From CBDFGT01 sp965247225 (GTDB lineage: Bacteria; Pseudomonadota; Alphaproteobacteria; Rhizobiales; Rhizobiaceae), in contig CBDFGT010000014.1 in the NCBI GenBank assembly GCA_965247225.1, positions 62,001 to 126,000 on the forward strand: a stretch of DNA of 64,000 bases. The letters run 5' to 3'. A model generated the notes under the pieces. That model ran no database searches and was not told the DNA's origin. It saw only the letters and a list, made by a program, of their open reading frames with translations. The position numbers were made by a program, and so were the translations under genes. Positions within the stretch are counted from its first letter, which is position 1; each line of letters opens with the position of its first letter. Positions 1 through 10,468 of the stretch are shown here, in pieces.

Positions 1-1
1 G

Positions 2-3000
2 GGCGAAAATGCTGTTGTTGAGCGGGGCAAGGGGCGCGGTCTCGGCATATTGTCGGATCCCGATGTTCTGGTGCTGCGCTTCGGCAAGGATGCTGTGACG
101 ACAACACCGGAAATCCTGGCATTTCTGGAAGGTCCGGATTTTCTGATCGTGACCAAGGCCAATGTCAAATCTGTTGTCCACCGGCGCGCCTATATGGACT
201 ATATCGGTGTCAAACGCTTTGATGCATCCGGTCAGGTGATCGGTGAATTGCGCATTGTTGGTCTCTTTACATCCTCAGCCTATACACAGTCTGCCACCAG
301 CATTCCGCTGCTTCGCTCCAAAGTCGAAAAGGTCATTGAGCATTTCGGCTATGACCCGGCTGGTCATTCCGGCAAAACACTTCTGAATACGCTGGAATCC
401 TATCCGCGTGATGACCTTTTCCAGATTGATACCGCACTGTTGACGAGCTTTTGCGAGCAGATCAACGATCTGGGAGACAGGCCCCGTATCCGGGTGTTGC
501 CGCGTATTGACCGGTTCGATCGCTTCGTATCCGTTATAATATATGTTCCCCGCGAACAATATGACAGCCAACTGCGCGAGAAGATCGGGCACTATCTCAA
601 GACAGTCTATGACGGTCGCGTTTCCGCCTATTACCCGGCTTTTCCTGAAGGCGGAGTCGCCCGTGTGCACTTCATCATTGGACGTTCCGGCGGCAAGACC
701 CCGAAAATCGCACAGCAGGTGCTTGAGAGCGCCATCAAGAATCTTGCTACAGGCTGGGATGCGCGGTTCGACGCCCTTGGCGGCGAGTCCGGACCCAAAA
801 TCCGGGCAGGGCAGGATTATCAGGCTGATTTCTCGCCGGCAGAAGCGTTTGAGGATATCGGCCTTATGAAGGCCTGTGTTCAGGACGGCACGGTCAAAAT
901 TACATTCCATACGACAGCAAGAGGTGGTTCAGACACGTTCGGACTGAAGATTTTCCATCCCGTGACCCATCTTGCCCTTTCACGCCGGGTACCGCTTCTG
1001 GAAAACCTCGGATTTGATGTCATCAGCGAAAAGACATTTGATATCCGTATTGTCCATGAGGATGGAACGGAAAACCGTATTGTTCTGCATGATATGGAAC
1101 TGAAACTCGGTTCCGGCCGGAACCTTGATCTGGCGCGGCAGTCAGCGCGGGCTGAACAGGCCTTTCTGGCAGCCTTCCATCACGATATTGACAATGATAC
1201 CTTTAATCATCTGGTTTTGAACACACAGATGAATGCCCGTGAAGTTACGGTCTTGCGGGCCTATGCGCGCTATTTGCGCCAGGCAGGCATAGCCTATTCA
1301 CAGGATTATATTGCAGCAACACTCAACAAATATCCGGCAATTGCCGAAAACCTGTTTGAATTGTTTCACAGCCGGTTTGATCCGCGCATTCCGGAACGTC
1401 AGCGGCAAAAGAAACATGGCGAGATTTCCGAAACAGTCGAGCAGCAACTGGCAGAAGTTCCGGTTCTGGACGAAGACCGTATCCTGCGCCGCTACCTCAA
1501 TGTCATCAACGCCACAGTGCGGACCAACTATTTCCAGACCGGAGCCGACGGCACACCAGGGCCTGCGCTGGCGATCAAATTTGACCCGAAGGCGATTGAA
1601 GGCTTGCCTGAACCCAGGCCTTTCCGCGAAATCTTTGTCTATGGTGCCGAAGTTGAGGGCGTGCATCTGCGCTTTGGCAAAGTTGCCCGTGGCGGCCTGC
1701 GCTGGTCTGACCGCGCACAGGACTACCGTACGGAAGTGCTGGGTCTGGTGAAGGCGCAGCAGGTAAAAAATGCGGTCATTGTGCCTGTTGGTGCAAAGGG
1801 CGGATTTTTCCCGAAAAGGCTGCCAGCCAGTGGCACGCGGGATGAAATTTTTAATGCCGGACGCGATGCCTACAAGACATTCATCCGCACATTGCTCTCC
1901 ATAACCGACAATCTCGAAGGGGGCGCTGTTGTGCCACCGGCAAACACGGTCCGTCTGGATGGTGACGATCCCTATTTTGTGGTTGCAGCGGACAAGGGAA
2001 CCGCAACATTTTCCGACACCGCCAATGGCATTGCGCAGGAGCTGAATTTCTGGCTGGACGACGCTTTTGCTTCAGGTGGCTCGGTTGGTTATGATCACAA
2101 GAAAATGGGTATCACCGCCCGTGGTGCGTGGGAAGCGGTCAAACGGCACTTCCGGGAGATGGATATCGACATCCAGACAACGCCATTTTCCGTGGCAGGT
2201 GTGGGCGACATGTCGGGTGATGTGTTTGGTAATGGCATGTTGCTGTCACCAAAAATCAGGCTGATTGCAGCCTTTGATCACCGCGATATCTTCATTGATC
2301 CCGATCCGGACATGGCATTGTCACTGGCAGAGCGCCAGAGGCTTTTTGCCCTGCCGCGGTCCAGCTGGCAGGATTACAACAAGGATCTTCTTTCGCCCGG
2401 CGGCATGGTCATTTCCCGCAATGTAAAATCTGTGATCCTGACCGCAGAGGCAGCAGCAGCGCTTGGCATGGACCGGCTGGTAGCAACACCCTTCGAGATT
2501 CTTTCCGCTATTCTCAAGGCTCCGGTTGATCTCCTGTGGTTTGGCGGTATCGGCACCTATATCAAGGCGGCAGACGAAACGGATGCCGATGTCGGTGACC
2601 GCGCCAATGACGCCATCCGTGTCCTGGCAACGGAAATCCGGGCCAAGGTCATCGGCGAAGGTGCCAATCTCGGGGTCACCGCAAAGGCACGTATTGCCTA
2701 TGGTCTGAATGGTGGACGCTGCAATTCCGACGCTATTGACAATTCGGCGGGCGTCAACTCTTCCGACATTGAAGTCAACATCAAAATTGCGCTTGCCAAT
2801 GCCATGCGCGAGAACCGTCTGACGCGGCCTGACCGCAATGCGCTGCTGGCAGCCATGACAGATGAAGTCGCGGATCTGGTGCTGCGCAACAACTACCTGC
2901 AGACATTGGCGATCTCGCTGGTCGAACGGCAGGGCATTGACAACGGTCGTAATCTTGCCCGGTTCATGACCCGGCTTTCAGAGCGCGGTGAGCTGAACCG

Positions 3001-4084
3001 CAAGGTCGAAAATCTGCCCGATGATGCCACCATGACAGATCGTTATGGGACGGGCAAATATCTGACGCGGGCCGAAATTGGCATTCTTCTGTCCTACGCC
3101 AAGATTTCCCTGTTCGACGAACTGATAGCCGGCGATTTGCCGGATGATCCGTGGTTTCATGTCGCGCTGAAAAATTATTTCCCTGCAAAAATGCAGGCCG
3201 CCTGCGCAAATGACATCAAGACACACAGGCTGCATCGCGAAATTATTGCCACATCCGTTGCCAATCATGTCATCAATCGCGGCGGACCGGCCTTTGTCAC
3301 CTCCCTGATGGATATGACTGGCGCAAGCGCAACAGCAATTGCCAGGGCAGCCATTTATGTGCGTGACAGTTTCGGTCTGCCCGAACTTTGGGCGCGTGTT
3401 GACCAGCTCGACGGCAAGGTGAGCGGCGCAGTGCAAAACCGGATTTATGCCGCTGTGGGTCGACTCTATTTTGAGGCAACGCACACGGCCCTGTTGACCA
3501 GGGCGGTAACGGGTCCGTTGGCTCCGTGTGTTTCGACCATGCAAAGCGCTGTCAAATCCTTGAAACCGGACCTTGACAGAATGCTGCCGGATGATCTGAA
3601 AACGGAAACCGGCCAGATAGCGGCGCAACTGGTTGCGCAAGCCGTACCACACGATCTTGCCCATGATATCAGCCTGCTGATGCCATTGGCGACAATTCCG
3701 GAAATTGCCATCATTGCCCGTGAATCCGGCGAAACACTGGAAAAGGCTGCCACATCCTTCATGGCTGTCACAAACCTCTTCCGGGTCTCTGACATACTCC
3801 TGCGCGGATCGCAGTTGCAATCCATCGAGATTTTTGAAGAACAGGCCCTGTCACACTGCCTGGAGGATGTTGCCCTTGCGCGCCGTAATATCACAACCTC
3901 TATCCTGCGGCTGGCACGCGGTGCAAAAGACCCTGTACAGAGCTGGAAGGAAGCTTCTTCGGCAACAACAGACATGATTTCACGTCAGATGACGGCCTTG
4001 CTGGATACGGGGGACATGACACTGGCAAAGATTGTCGTGGCATCCGGGGCCCTGAGCAACCTTGCGAACAGTATCGGAAAATGA
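2..4084 (+). CDS. gdhZ: NAD-dependent glutamate dehydrogenase, large type (5' end outside window)
   Basis: Cytoplasmic enzyme that oxidises glutamate to 2-oxoglutarate and ammonia with NAD. The frame is open to the left edge (codons from position 2 read ENAVVERGKGRGLGILSD), so the real start lies outside; about 1,360 residues are present of a family that usually has about 1,600. The catalytic part is recognisable by VARGGLRWSDR (about nt 1682), GAKGGFFPK with the active-site lysine region (about nt 1793), and GEGANLGVTAKARIAYGLNGG (about nt 2654). The C-terminal helical region is complete to the TGA stop. No internal frameshift. The 53-bp gap to the next gene allows co-transcription with the transporter. 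Assignment to the large NAD-GDH family is secure; the gene name follows Caulobacter usage. Confidence 0.95.
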   Translation, partial: GENAVVERGKGRGLGILSDPDVLVLRFGKDAVTTTPEILAFLEGPDFLIVTKANVKSVVHRRAYMDYIGVKRFDASGQVIGELRIVGLFTSSAYTQSATSIPLLRSKVEKVIEHFGYDPAGHSGKTLLNTLESYPRDDLFQIDTALLTSFCEQINDLGDRPRIRVLPRIDRFDRFVSVIIYVPREQYDSQLREKIGHYLKTVYDGRVSAYYPAFPEGGVARVHFIIGRSGGKTPKIAQQVLESAIKNLATGWDARFDALGGESGPKIRAGQDYQADFSPAEAFEDIGLMKACVQDGTVKITFHTTARGGSDTFGLKIFHPVTHLALSRRVPLLENLGFDVISEKTFDIRIVHEDGTENRIVLHDMELKLGSGRNLDLARQSARAEQAFLAAFHHDIDNDTFNHLVLNTQMNAREVTVLRAYARYLRQAGIAYSQDYIAATLNKYPAIAENLFELFHSRFDPRIPERQRQKKHGEISETVEQQLAEVPVLDEDRILRRYLNVINATVRTNYFQTGADGTPGPALAIKFDPKAIEGLPEPRPFREIFVYGAEVEGVHLRFGKVARGGLRWSDRAQDYRTEVLGLVKAQQVKNAVIVPVGAKGGFFPKRLPASGTRDEIFNAGRDAYKTFIRTLLSITDNLEGGAVVPPANTVRLDGDDPYFVVAADKGTATFSDTANGIAQELNFWLDDAFASGGSVGYDHKKMGITARGAWEAVKRHFREMDIDIQTTPFSVAGVGDMSGDVFGNGMLLSPKIRLIAAFDHRDIFIDPDPDMALSLAERQRLFALPRSSWQDYNKDLLSPGGMVISRNVKSVILTAEAAAALGMDRLVATPFEILSAILKAPVDLLWFGGIGTYIKAADETDADVGDRANDAIRVLATEIRAKVIGEGANLGVTAKARIAYGLNGGRCNSDAIDNSAGVNSSDIEVNIKIALANAMRENRLTRPDRNALLAAMTDEVADLVLRNNYLQTLAISLVERQGIDNGRNLARFMTRLSERGELNRKVENLPDDATMTDRYGTGKYLTRAEIGILLSYAKISLFDELIAGDLPDDPWFHVALKNYFPAKMQAACANDIKTHRLHREIIATSVANHVINRGGPAFVTSLMDMTGASATAIARAAIYVRDSFGLPELWARVDQLDGKVSGAVQNRIYAAVGRLYFEATHTALLTRAVTGPLAPCVSTMQSAVKSLKPDLDRMLPDDLKTETGQIAAQLVAQAVPHDLAHDISLLMPLATIPEIAIIARESGETLEKAATSFMAVTNLFRVSDILLRGSQLQSIEIFEEQALSHCLEDVALARRNITTSILRLARGAKDPVQSWKEASSATTDMISRQMTALLDTGDMTLAKIVVASGALSNLANSIGK

Positions 4085-4137
4085 AAGAACCGGCAAAGCC
4101 GCTGGCAAACTGAACCAATACAAGAGGAACCCGCCAG

Positions 4138-5532
4138 ATGTCGGGCATTGAAAGCGCACGTTGGGACGTAAAAACTGAAAAGCCTGTTCCCGCACGGGGT
4201 GTCCTTGGCTGGATGCTGTTTGACTGGGCAGCACAACCTTTCTTCACGGTTGTGACCACATTCATCTTCGGTCCTTATTTTGTGTCCAGGCTGACGGAGG
4301 ATGCAGTCTCTGCACAAACATGGTGGAGCAATACGGCAACCATATCCTCCGTCATCATAGCGCTTTTGTCACCGGTGCTGGGTTCCATTGCCGATGCCAC
4401 AGGCCCCCGCAAGCCATGGATCGGGTTCTTCGCCTGTATCAAGATCCTGTCCCTGTTCATGCTGTGGTTTGCAGCGCCCGGTTCGCCTGTCATCTACCCG
4501 ATGATTTTCATGATCCTTGCCTCCATTTCGGCAGAGTTCTCCATTGTCTTCAATGATTCCATGATGCCAACTCTGGTTTCAAAAGAAAATGTTGGCCGTA
4601 TTTCCAACATTGCCTGGGGCATGGGTTATCTCGGCGGCATGATCGTGCTGATCGCCGTTATCCTCTTTCTGGCAGCAAGCCCGGAAACCGGAAAAACGAT
4701 TATCGGCCTGCCACCGCTCTTCGGACTTGATCCGGCACTGGGAGAGGATGCCCGCATTACCGGGCCGGTATCCGGCCTGTGGTATCTGGTCTTCATCATT
4801 CCGATGTTTGTGTTCACCCCGGATACCGGCACCAGAAAACCCTTTGGCCCTGCCGTCAGAACCGGCCTTTCCGAGCTTAAAAACACCTGGCATGAATTGA
4901 AACAGCGCAAGGCGCTTTTGCGATTCCTTGTGGCCCGCATGATCTATCAGGACGGCGTCAACGGTCTCCTGATACTGGGTGGAACATTTGCGGCCGGCAT
5001 GTTTGGCTGGGCAACCATCGAAATCGGAATTTACGGGATCATTCTCAATATCGTCGCCATTATGGGCTGCGGGCTGGCAAGCTGGATCGACGCCCGCCTT
5101 GGCTCCAAAACTACAGTTATCATCAGCCTCATCCTGTTGCTGGCAGCGGCCATCGGCATTGTCTCAACCTATACGGATTCCACAGTGTTTGGCCTGATTG
5201 CACTGCCGGTCAATGATTCCGGCGGCCTTTTTGCCACAGCAGCGGAAAAGGCCTATCTCCTGTATGGCGTGCTGATCGGCATTGCCTTCGGGCCCGTGCA
5301 GGCATCCTCGCGGTCCTGGATGGCCAGAAGCGTCAGCCCTGAAGAATCAGGGCGTTACTACGGCATCTATGCCCTGTCCGGAAGGGCAACAAGCTTCATG
5401 GCAACCCTGTCATTCTCTGTAGTGACCACACTCACAGGCTCACCTCACCTCGGAATGGCGACCCTGGCCGTTTTTCTGGCCGCCGGCCTCTATATTCTGT
5501 TGGCAACGCCCTACCCGGCCAAACGAGTCTGA
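4138..5532 (+). CDS. MFS transporter, UMF1/ATG22-like family
   Basis: A 464-residue inner-membrane permease with about 11-12 hydrophobic segments. The N-terminal GWMLFDWAAQPFFTVVTTF stretch followed by FGPYF is typical of the UMF1 (Atg22-like) branch of the major facilitator superfamily, and a second typical segment, GPVQASSRSWMARSVSPEES, lies near residue 385. The substrate is unknown; in yeast Atg22 is linked to amino-acid efflux, which does not establish the role here. The ATG is preceded by AGAGGA about 10 bases upstream. It ends 20 bp before the facing end of purH, with a short perfect hairpin in the gap. Confidence 0.85.
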   Translation: MSGIESARWDVKTEKPVPARGVLGWMLFDWAAQPFFTVVTTFIFGPYFVSRLTEDAVSAQTWWSNTATISSVIIALLSPVLGSIADATGPRKPWIGFFACIKILSLFMLWFAAPGSPVIYPMIFMILASISAEFSIVFNDSMMPTLVSKENVGRISNIAWGMGYLGGMIVLIAVILFLAASPETGKTIIGLPPLFGLDPALGEDARITGPVSGLWYLVFIIPMFVFTPDTGTRKPFGPAVRTGLSELKNTWHELKQRKALLRFLVARMIYQDGVNGLLILGGTFAAGMFGWATIEIGIYGIILNIVAIMGCGLASWIDARLGSKTTVIISLILLLAAAIGIVSTYTDSTVFGLIALPVNDSGGLFATAAEKAYLLYGVLIGIAFGPVQASSRSWMARSVSPEESGRYYGIYALSGRATSFMATLSFSVVTTLTGSPHLGMATLAVFLAAGLYILLATPYPAKRV

Positions 5533-5549
5533 CTGGGCGTCCCGCCCAG
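5533..5549. terminator. Short hairpin between converging genes
   Basis: CTGGGCG-TCC-CGCCCAG is a perfect 7-bp stem with a 3-base loop filling the gap between the MFS and purH stop codons. There is no clear T-run on either side, so its role as a terminator is an inference from position. Confidence 0.4.
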
Positions 5550-5552
5550 ATA

Positions 5553-7169
5553 TCAATGCCGGAAATGGCGCATGCCGGTAAACACCATGGCAACACCGGC
5601 TTCGTCGGCCGCTGCAATCACCTCGGCATCACGCATCGAGCCGCCGGGCTGGATCACGGAGGTTGCACCGGCGGCAATGGCGGAAAGCAGACCATCCGCA
5701 AACGGCAGGAACGCTTCCGAAGCCACGGCAGAGCCCTTGGTCAGCGGGGTGGAAAGCCCCATCGCCCTGGCGGCATCCTCCGCCTTGATGGCGGCAATAC
5801 GGGCAGAATCCACACGGCTCATCTGGCCTGCACCAATTCCGGCAGTCTGGCCATCCCTGGCATAGACAACAGCGTTGGACTTCACGTGTTTCGCCACCTT
5901 GAAGGCAAATTTCATGTCTTCAAGTTCTGTCGGCGTCGGCTGGCGCCTGGTCACCACTCTCAGTTCCAGATCCTCGACCACACCATTGTCGCGGCTTTGA
6001 ACCAGAAGCCCGCCGGAAACGGTTTTTGCTGTCAGACCCGGTGCACGCGGGTCCGGCAGTCCGCCGGTCACCAGCAGGCGAAGATTGGGCTTTGTGGCAA
6101 CAATCGCTGCTGCCGCGTCGCTGACAGCAGGTGCTATGATCACTTCGGTGAAGAGCTTGATGATCTCCTGAGCGGTATCGGCATCCAGTTCACTGTTCAG
6201 CGCAATAATGCCACCGAACGCAGAGACCGGATCGGTCGCCAGGGCCCGCTTGTAGGCCTCGACAAGCGTTTTCCCGGTGGCGACACCACAGGGATTGGCA
6301 TGCTTGATAATCGCGCAGGCCGGGCCGTTTTCCGGCAGAAACTCCGCAACCAGCTCAAAGGCGGCATCCGTATCATTGATATTGTTGTAGGAAAGTTGCT
6401 TGCCCTGCAACAGCCGGGCATTCGACACGCCAGGACGGTTTTCCCCGGTTATGTAGAAACCTGCCTGTTGATGCGGGTTTTCCCCGTAGCGCATTGCCTC
6501 TTTCAAAACACCGCCCAGGGTGCGGTAGCGCGGTATCGGCAGATCCAGAACCTCGCCAAACCAGTTGGAAATGCCGGTATCATAGGCTGCAACACGGGCA
6601 AAGGCGCGCGCCGCCATTGCCTTGCGGAAGGCCAGCGAGGTTTCACCATTCTGTGCCTCAAGCTCGGTTTCAAGCGCCGTATAGTCAAGCGGGTCGGTAA
6701 TCACAGTAACATAGGCATGATTTTTGGCAGAGGCCCGGATCATGGCCGGGCCGCCAATATCGATATTTTCCACGGTCGTCGGATAGTCCTCGCCCCTGGC
6801 GCGGACCTCTTCAAACGGATAAAGATTGATAACAGCCAGGTCGACGGTTTCGATATCATGTGCCTTCATGGCGGCAACATGGTCCGGATCATCCCGGATA
6901 GCCAGAAGACCCCCATGGACCTTTGGATGCAGGGTCTTGACACGTCCGTCCATGATTTCGGGAAAACCGGTTATTTCCGAAATATCACGGGCTGGCAGGC
7001 CCGCCTTTGTCAGGGCCAGATGCGTGCCGCCGGTCGACAGCAGCAAGACACCATGCTTGTGCAGTATCTCGGCCAATGGAATGAGGCCGCTCTTGTCTGA
7101 AACAGACAAGAGCGCTGTTTTCAGCTTTATATGATCAGGTGCGGGAATTTTCTTGGACAGAACGGCCAC
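5553..7169 (-). CDS. purH: Bifunctional AICAR transformylase / IMP cyclohydrolase
   Basis: Catalyses the last two steps of de novo IMP synthesis: formylation of AICAR from 10-formyl-THF, then ring closure. 538 residues, the usual length. The N-terminal MGS-like cyclohydrolase domain (about 1-200) has ALLSVSDKSG, STGGT and MDGRVKTLHPK; the transformylase domain carries IIKHANPCGVATG (about residue 285) and the C-terminal GGSMRD(A)EVI segment. The start is GTG with AAGGAG seven bases upstream. It is downstream of rsmB and the heparinase-like gene on the same strand, an order I recall from other Rhizobiales. Confidence 0.97.
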   Translation of the reverse strand: MAVLSKKIPAPDHIKLKTALLSVSDKSGLIPLAEILHKHGVLLLSTGGTHLALTKAGLPARDISEITGFPEIMDGRVKTLHPKVHGGLLAIRDDPDHVAAMKAHDIETVDLAVINLYPFEEVRARGEDYPTTVENIDIGGPAMIRASAKNHAYVTVITDPLDYTALETELEAQNGETSLAFRKAMAARAFARVAAYDTGISNWFGEVLDLPIPRYRTLGGVLKEAMRYGENPHQQAGFYITGENRPGVSNARLLQGKQLSYNNINDTDAAFELVAEFLPENGPACAIIKHANPCGVATGKTLVEAYKRALATDPVSAFGGIIALNSELDADTAQEIIKLFTEVIIAPAVSDAAAAIVATKPNLRLLVTGGLPDPRAPGLTAKTVSGGLLVQSRDNGVVEDLELRVVTRRQPTPTELEDMKFAFKVAKHVKSNAVVYARDGQTAGIGAGQMSRVDSARIAAIKAEDAARAMGLSTPLTKGSAVASEAFLPFADGLLSAIAAGATSVIQPGGSMRDAEVIAAADEAGVAMVFTGMRHFRH

Positions 7170-7299
7170 AATGATACTCCTTGGAACGGGGAAAGGCTGA
7201 AACCCTGTGAAGGGTTAACCGGCTTTTGCGGACCGGTTAGCACATGTGCATGCCCATGGAAACCTTCTCAAACCGCAATCGCGCCATCTGCCGGTTTGG

Positions 7300-8985
7300 T
7301 TATTGCACCTGGTCCATAACCCACTGGATTTCAGGGACAGAGCCAACAGGAAATGTCAGCTCCAGTTGCCTGGAGCGACGGATGCCGGAAGGATCAGCAA
7401 AAAAAACATCATCTTCGATCAGTATTTCGACATCAACACAAGAAAAAGACCATGTCGCACTGTCGGGAGCAATCAGATGCACCTCCCTGCTGTCAATACG
7501 CTTGATCTCTATGGAAGGATGGATGTGAAATCTTGCGACCGCGACACTGCGGTCACTGGAATTTGGATCACCGCCATCAGCTTTCAGCAACCGGTCGCGA
7601 CCGCGGATCATCGCTCCCGTGGCGCTCACCTGAATATCACGTTCGTGCAAAAGCCCGAATTCCTCCAGATAGCCATCATGCGAACCGCAAATTCCTTCCG
7701 CGCCGTTTTCACGGTCGTGCCTGGACACCTGAACCGCCTTGATGCCGCCGGAAAAAACCGGTCCGAGGACCGGATCAGCAGAAATCCGGCAGGAAGACGT
7801 GTCGTTCAGACAAACAGTGGAATGGGCTGCCGTCGTCCGGGCCAGCTGTCTATAGTGTTCACCGGCAAAACGAGGAGCACCGGAATTGATGATAAACCGG
7901 TTTTTACCTGACGACATTTCAAAAGAAAGACATCCCGCATGGGCACGAACCGAAAGGGCGCGTGAGTGTGCCTTGCCTGTATCGACAATCACAATGGTCG
8001 ATTTTACGGACAGCCGGTGATACTGCATATAGGGCAGGGCCTTGAACGGCGCGCCTGCCGTTTCATCATAGCGCAGCACCGACATCAATTCATTGGCAAG
8101 TGTTGACGTTGCACCGTTAAACAACGCCAGTTCACCACTATTGTGGCGGAAAAAGCGCAGGGCAGGATACATCTGGTCAATGGCAGGGATCAGGCGGGCC
8201 GGGATTCTGTGTCCGAGATTGATATAGGTCTGCCGCAGCGGCAGCATGTCCAGCAACAATTCCAGCGCCACACGCGGATTTCGGGAAATATGTCCTCCGT
8301 CCGGCAAAATCTGTTTTTCAATTTCCTGATCAAGCTGACGGGCTGCTTTACGCATGGCACCGGCATTTGCCGGAAGGGCAATGGAAGCAAAGGCAAGGGC
8401 AATATAGACCCGGAAGCGCTCTTCACCCGGCGCAAGCATCGGGGCAAGCCGGCCGAGCACATGGACCTGAATCCAGAGACTTTTGAGAAACCGTTTGTAA
8501 AAACCGATTTCAGCCCCCTTGAGCACAACCGGGGAATGCGAAAGCCAGGCAATGATCCGTTGTGCGAGGACATCGGCGGTCCAGGGAATTCCGGAATATT
8601 TGCGACCGTGAATGGATATCCAGTCCTCGATGATCATTCGGGCATTGGCGCAATGCGCATCCGATTTCATGGCCCGGACATGACGAAGCCATCCGAAAGA
8701 ATGCAGCCTGTTGGCAAATTCAACCGATGGAAGTTCGAGTGAAAAAGGGGTTTTTCCATCCGTGACAAGAACGCGGCCACCCAGCGGAAACCGGCCCTGA
8801 AAAATTTCCTCCGCCACGAAAGGATCCAGAGCCCTGAGATCCGTTGGCGCGACGATCAGGTTCTCATAAGTTCCAAAAGCATAAGGCAGCGCAAAAATAC
8901 GCGATACAGAGTCTCTGCGAACAAGACGAATATATGCACTCCTGAAGTAGGAAAAACCCAAAAAGTCTCTACTACTTTCGCTCAT
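7300..8985 (-). CDS. Heparinase II/III family protein
   Basis: About 561 residues from ATG 8985. An all-helical N-terminal half (toroid-like, containing WIQVHVLGRLAPML and RNPRVALELLLDMLPLR) is followed by a beta-rich C-terminal half with RFIINSGAP and AHSTVCLNDTSSC, the hallmark of the heparinase II/III superfamily of polysaccharide lyases. The substrate is unknown; the gene sits between rsmB and purH, a neighbourhood that says nothing about substrate. No signal peptide is evident, so export is uncertain. A GTG at 9015 would add 10 residues, but neither start has a strong ribosome-binding site. Confidence 0.85.
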   Translation of the reverse strand: MSESSRDFLGFSYFRSAYIRLVRRDSVSRIFALPYAFGTYENLIVAPTDLRALDPFVAEEIFQGRFPLGGRVLVTDGKTPFSLELPSVEFANRLHSFGWLRHVRAMKSDAHCANARMIIEDWISIHGRKYSGIPWTADVLAQRIIAWLSHSPVVLKGAEIGFYKRFLKSLWIQVHVLGRLAPMLAPGEERFRVYIALAFASIALPANAGAMRKAARQLDQEIEKQILPDGGHISRNPRVALELLLDMLPLRQTYINLGHRIPARLIPAIDQMYPALRFFRHNSGELALFNGATSTLANELMSVLRYDETAGAPFKALPYMQYHRLSVKSTIVIVDTGKAHSRALSVRAHAGCLSFEMSSGKNRFIINSGAPRFAGEHYRQLARTTAAHSTVCLNDTSSCRISADPVLGPVFSGGIKAVQVSRHDRENGAEGICGSHDGYLEEFGLLHERDIQVSATGAMIRGRDRLLKADGGDPNSSDRSVAVARFHIHPSIEIKRIDSREVHLIAPDSATWSFSCVDVEILIEDDVFFADPSGIRRSRQLELTFPVGSVPEIQWVMDQVQ

Positions 8986-9085
8986 GATCCATTCAACAAT
9001 TCTTGAAAATATCACTCCAGCTTAAAATTATTGGGAAGGCCCGTCAATTGCCGCAGAGCTTTCGCCTGTTGATGACGAAACACGT

Positions 9086-10468
9086 TCAGATGGACCGTTG
9101 CAGCACAGAGGCAAAAAAGCCGTCCAGTCCTCCTGCCCGGCCATCACCCCCCGGCAACATGGCAGGCGTTGTCCGGAATTCGCCAAGAGGCGATATGGCA
9201 TCTTCCAGACCGGGCCAGTCTTCACGTTTGATCGGCACGCGCCGGAAATCCGGAAAATCCGCCAGGACCCGCACAATCACATCCTCGCCTTCCAGGGGAT
9301 CAAGCGAGCAATTGGAAAAAACCAGCAAACCGCCGGGTTTGACCAGTGTCAGGGCATGGCGCAGCAGATTTTCCTGTACGGTGGCCAGTTTGCGGATGTC
9401 GGCTGGTCCTTTGGTCCAAAGCACATCCGGATGTCGGCGCGTGGTGCCGGTGGATGAGCAGGGCGCATCCAGAAGCACGGCATCAAACAATGTTGCCGCT
9501 TCAAAAGTGGAGGCACTGGCGACCAGCGTCGTGGCATCAAGGTCCAGTCGCGCCAGATTGGACTGCAAGCGCCTCAGGCGGCTTTCGGATTGGTCAATGG
9601 CCGTAACCTTTGCCCCTCCGGTGATCAGTTGCGCCGTCTTGCCTCCCGGAGCGGCACACAGATCCAGCGCCAGCTTGCCGGACAGGTCGCCAAACAATTG
9701 TGCCGGAATAGATGCAGCAGCATCCTGAACCCACCACTGGCCTTGAGAAAATCCCGGCAAAGAGGGAATGGAGCCCTCAAACAGGGAAAGCCGGATACTG
9801 CCGGTTGGCAGCAGCACGCCATCAAGCTCTGCCGCCCAATATTCAGGCCTGGATTTCACCGTAACATCGATGGCCGCGGGCTGCATCTGCGCCCCGGCAA
9901 TGTCATGGGCCTGTTTGCTGCCATATACAGAGACAAGCCGGTCAAAAAACCAGTTTGGAATGGCCGGAATCATCTGCGGTATTGTCGCCAGAAGCGCGGC
10001 CTTCTCACGCGCAAGCCTGCGCAAAACCGCATTGACCAGGCTGGCAAACCGGCGGGACCGCGGATCGCGACTGGCCTGTTCGACAGCAAGATCTACGGCA
10101 GAATGATCGGGAATATCAAGATAGAGGATTTGTGCCGCCGCAACACGAAGTACATGCTGCAATGCCCGCGCACCCTCCGGAAGCGGCGATTGCAACAGGG
10201 ATGCAAGCATGGCATCAATATGCGGCAGGTGCCGAAGCGCAGAATTGAGGATGGCGCGTACGAGGGCACGGTCAGCCTGGTTGAGATCGCGATAGACAGC
10301 ATTGCCATTGTCCTGGTCCAGCATGCCGTCCAGCGGTGTTTTACGGTCTACAACGGCAGCCAGAATTTTGGACGCTGCCAGTCGCGCATTCAAACCCGGC
10401 TTTTCCGGCCATTGGTCTTGCCTGCTGCCGGCACCTGAAGGTTTGTGTCCGGCTTTCCTGGCCGACAT
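9086..10468 (-). CDS. rsmB: 16S rRNA (cytosine-5) methyltransferase RsmB
   Basis: Methylates a cytosine of 16S rRNA (C967 in E. coli numbering) using S-adenosylmethionine. About 460 residues from ATG 10468. An N-terminal NusB-like helical domain (VDRKTPLDGMLDQ, RALVRAILNSALR, IPDHSAVDLAVEQA) precedes the Rossmann methyltransferase domain with LDLCAAPGGKTAQL (SAM motif I), LLDAPCSSTGTTRRHPDVLW (motif IV cysteine) and FSNCSLDPLEGED (motif VI catalytic cysteine). It is the first gene of the leftward rsmB-heparinase-purH set. The frame continues upstream to a TTG at 10534, but the residues there look non-homologous and neither position has a clear ribosome-binding site. Confidence 0.93.
   Translation of the reverse strand: MSARKAGHKPSGAGSRQDQWPEKPGLNARLAASKILAAVVDRKTPLDGMLDQDNGNAVYRDLNQADRALVRAILNSALRHLPHIDAMLASLLQSPLPEGARALQHVLRVAAAQILYLDIPDHSAVDLAVEQASRDPRSRRFASLVNAVLRRLAREKAALLATIPQMIPAIPNWFFDRLVSVYGSKQAHDIAGAQMQPAAIDVTVKSRPEYWAAELDGVLLPTGSIRLSLFEGSIPSLPGFSQGQWWVQDAAASIPAQLFGDLSGKLALDLCAAPGGKTAQLITGGAKVTAIDQSESRLRRLQSNLARLDLDATTLVASASTFEAATLFDAVLLDAPCSSTGTTRRHPDVLWTKGPADIRKLATVQENLLRHALTLVKPGGLLVFSNCSLDPLEGEDVIVRVLADFPDFRRVPIKREDWPGLEDAISPLGEFRTTPAMLPGGDGRAGGLDGFFASVLQRSI

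Noticed and set aside
5884..5897. TTCACGTGTTTC in purH as a parS site
   Set aside because: Only one half matches; the other half is unrelated.
5556..7100. Long open frame (514 codons) on the + strand opposite purH
   Set aside because: Its translation is rich in Gly, His, Arg and Cys with no family pattern; it is the mirror of a highly conserved coding sequence on the other strand.
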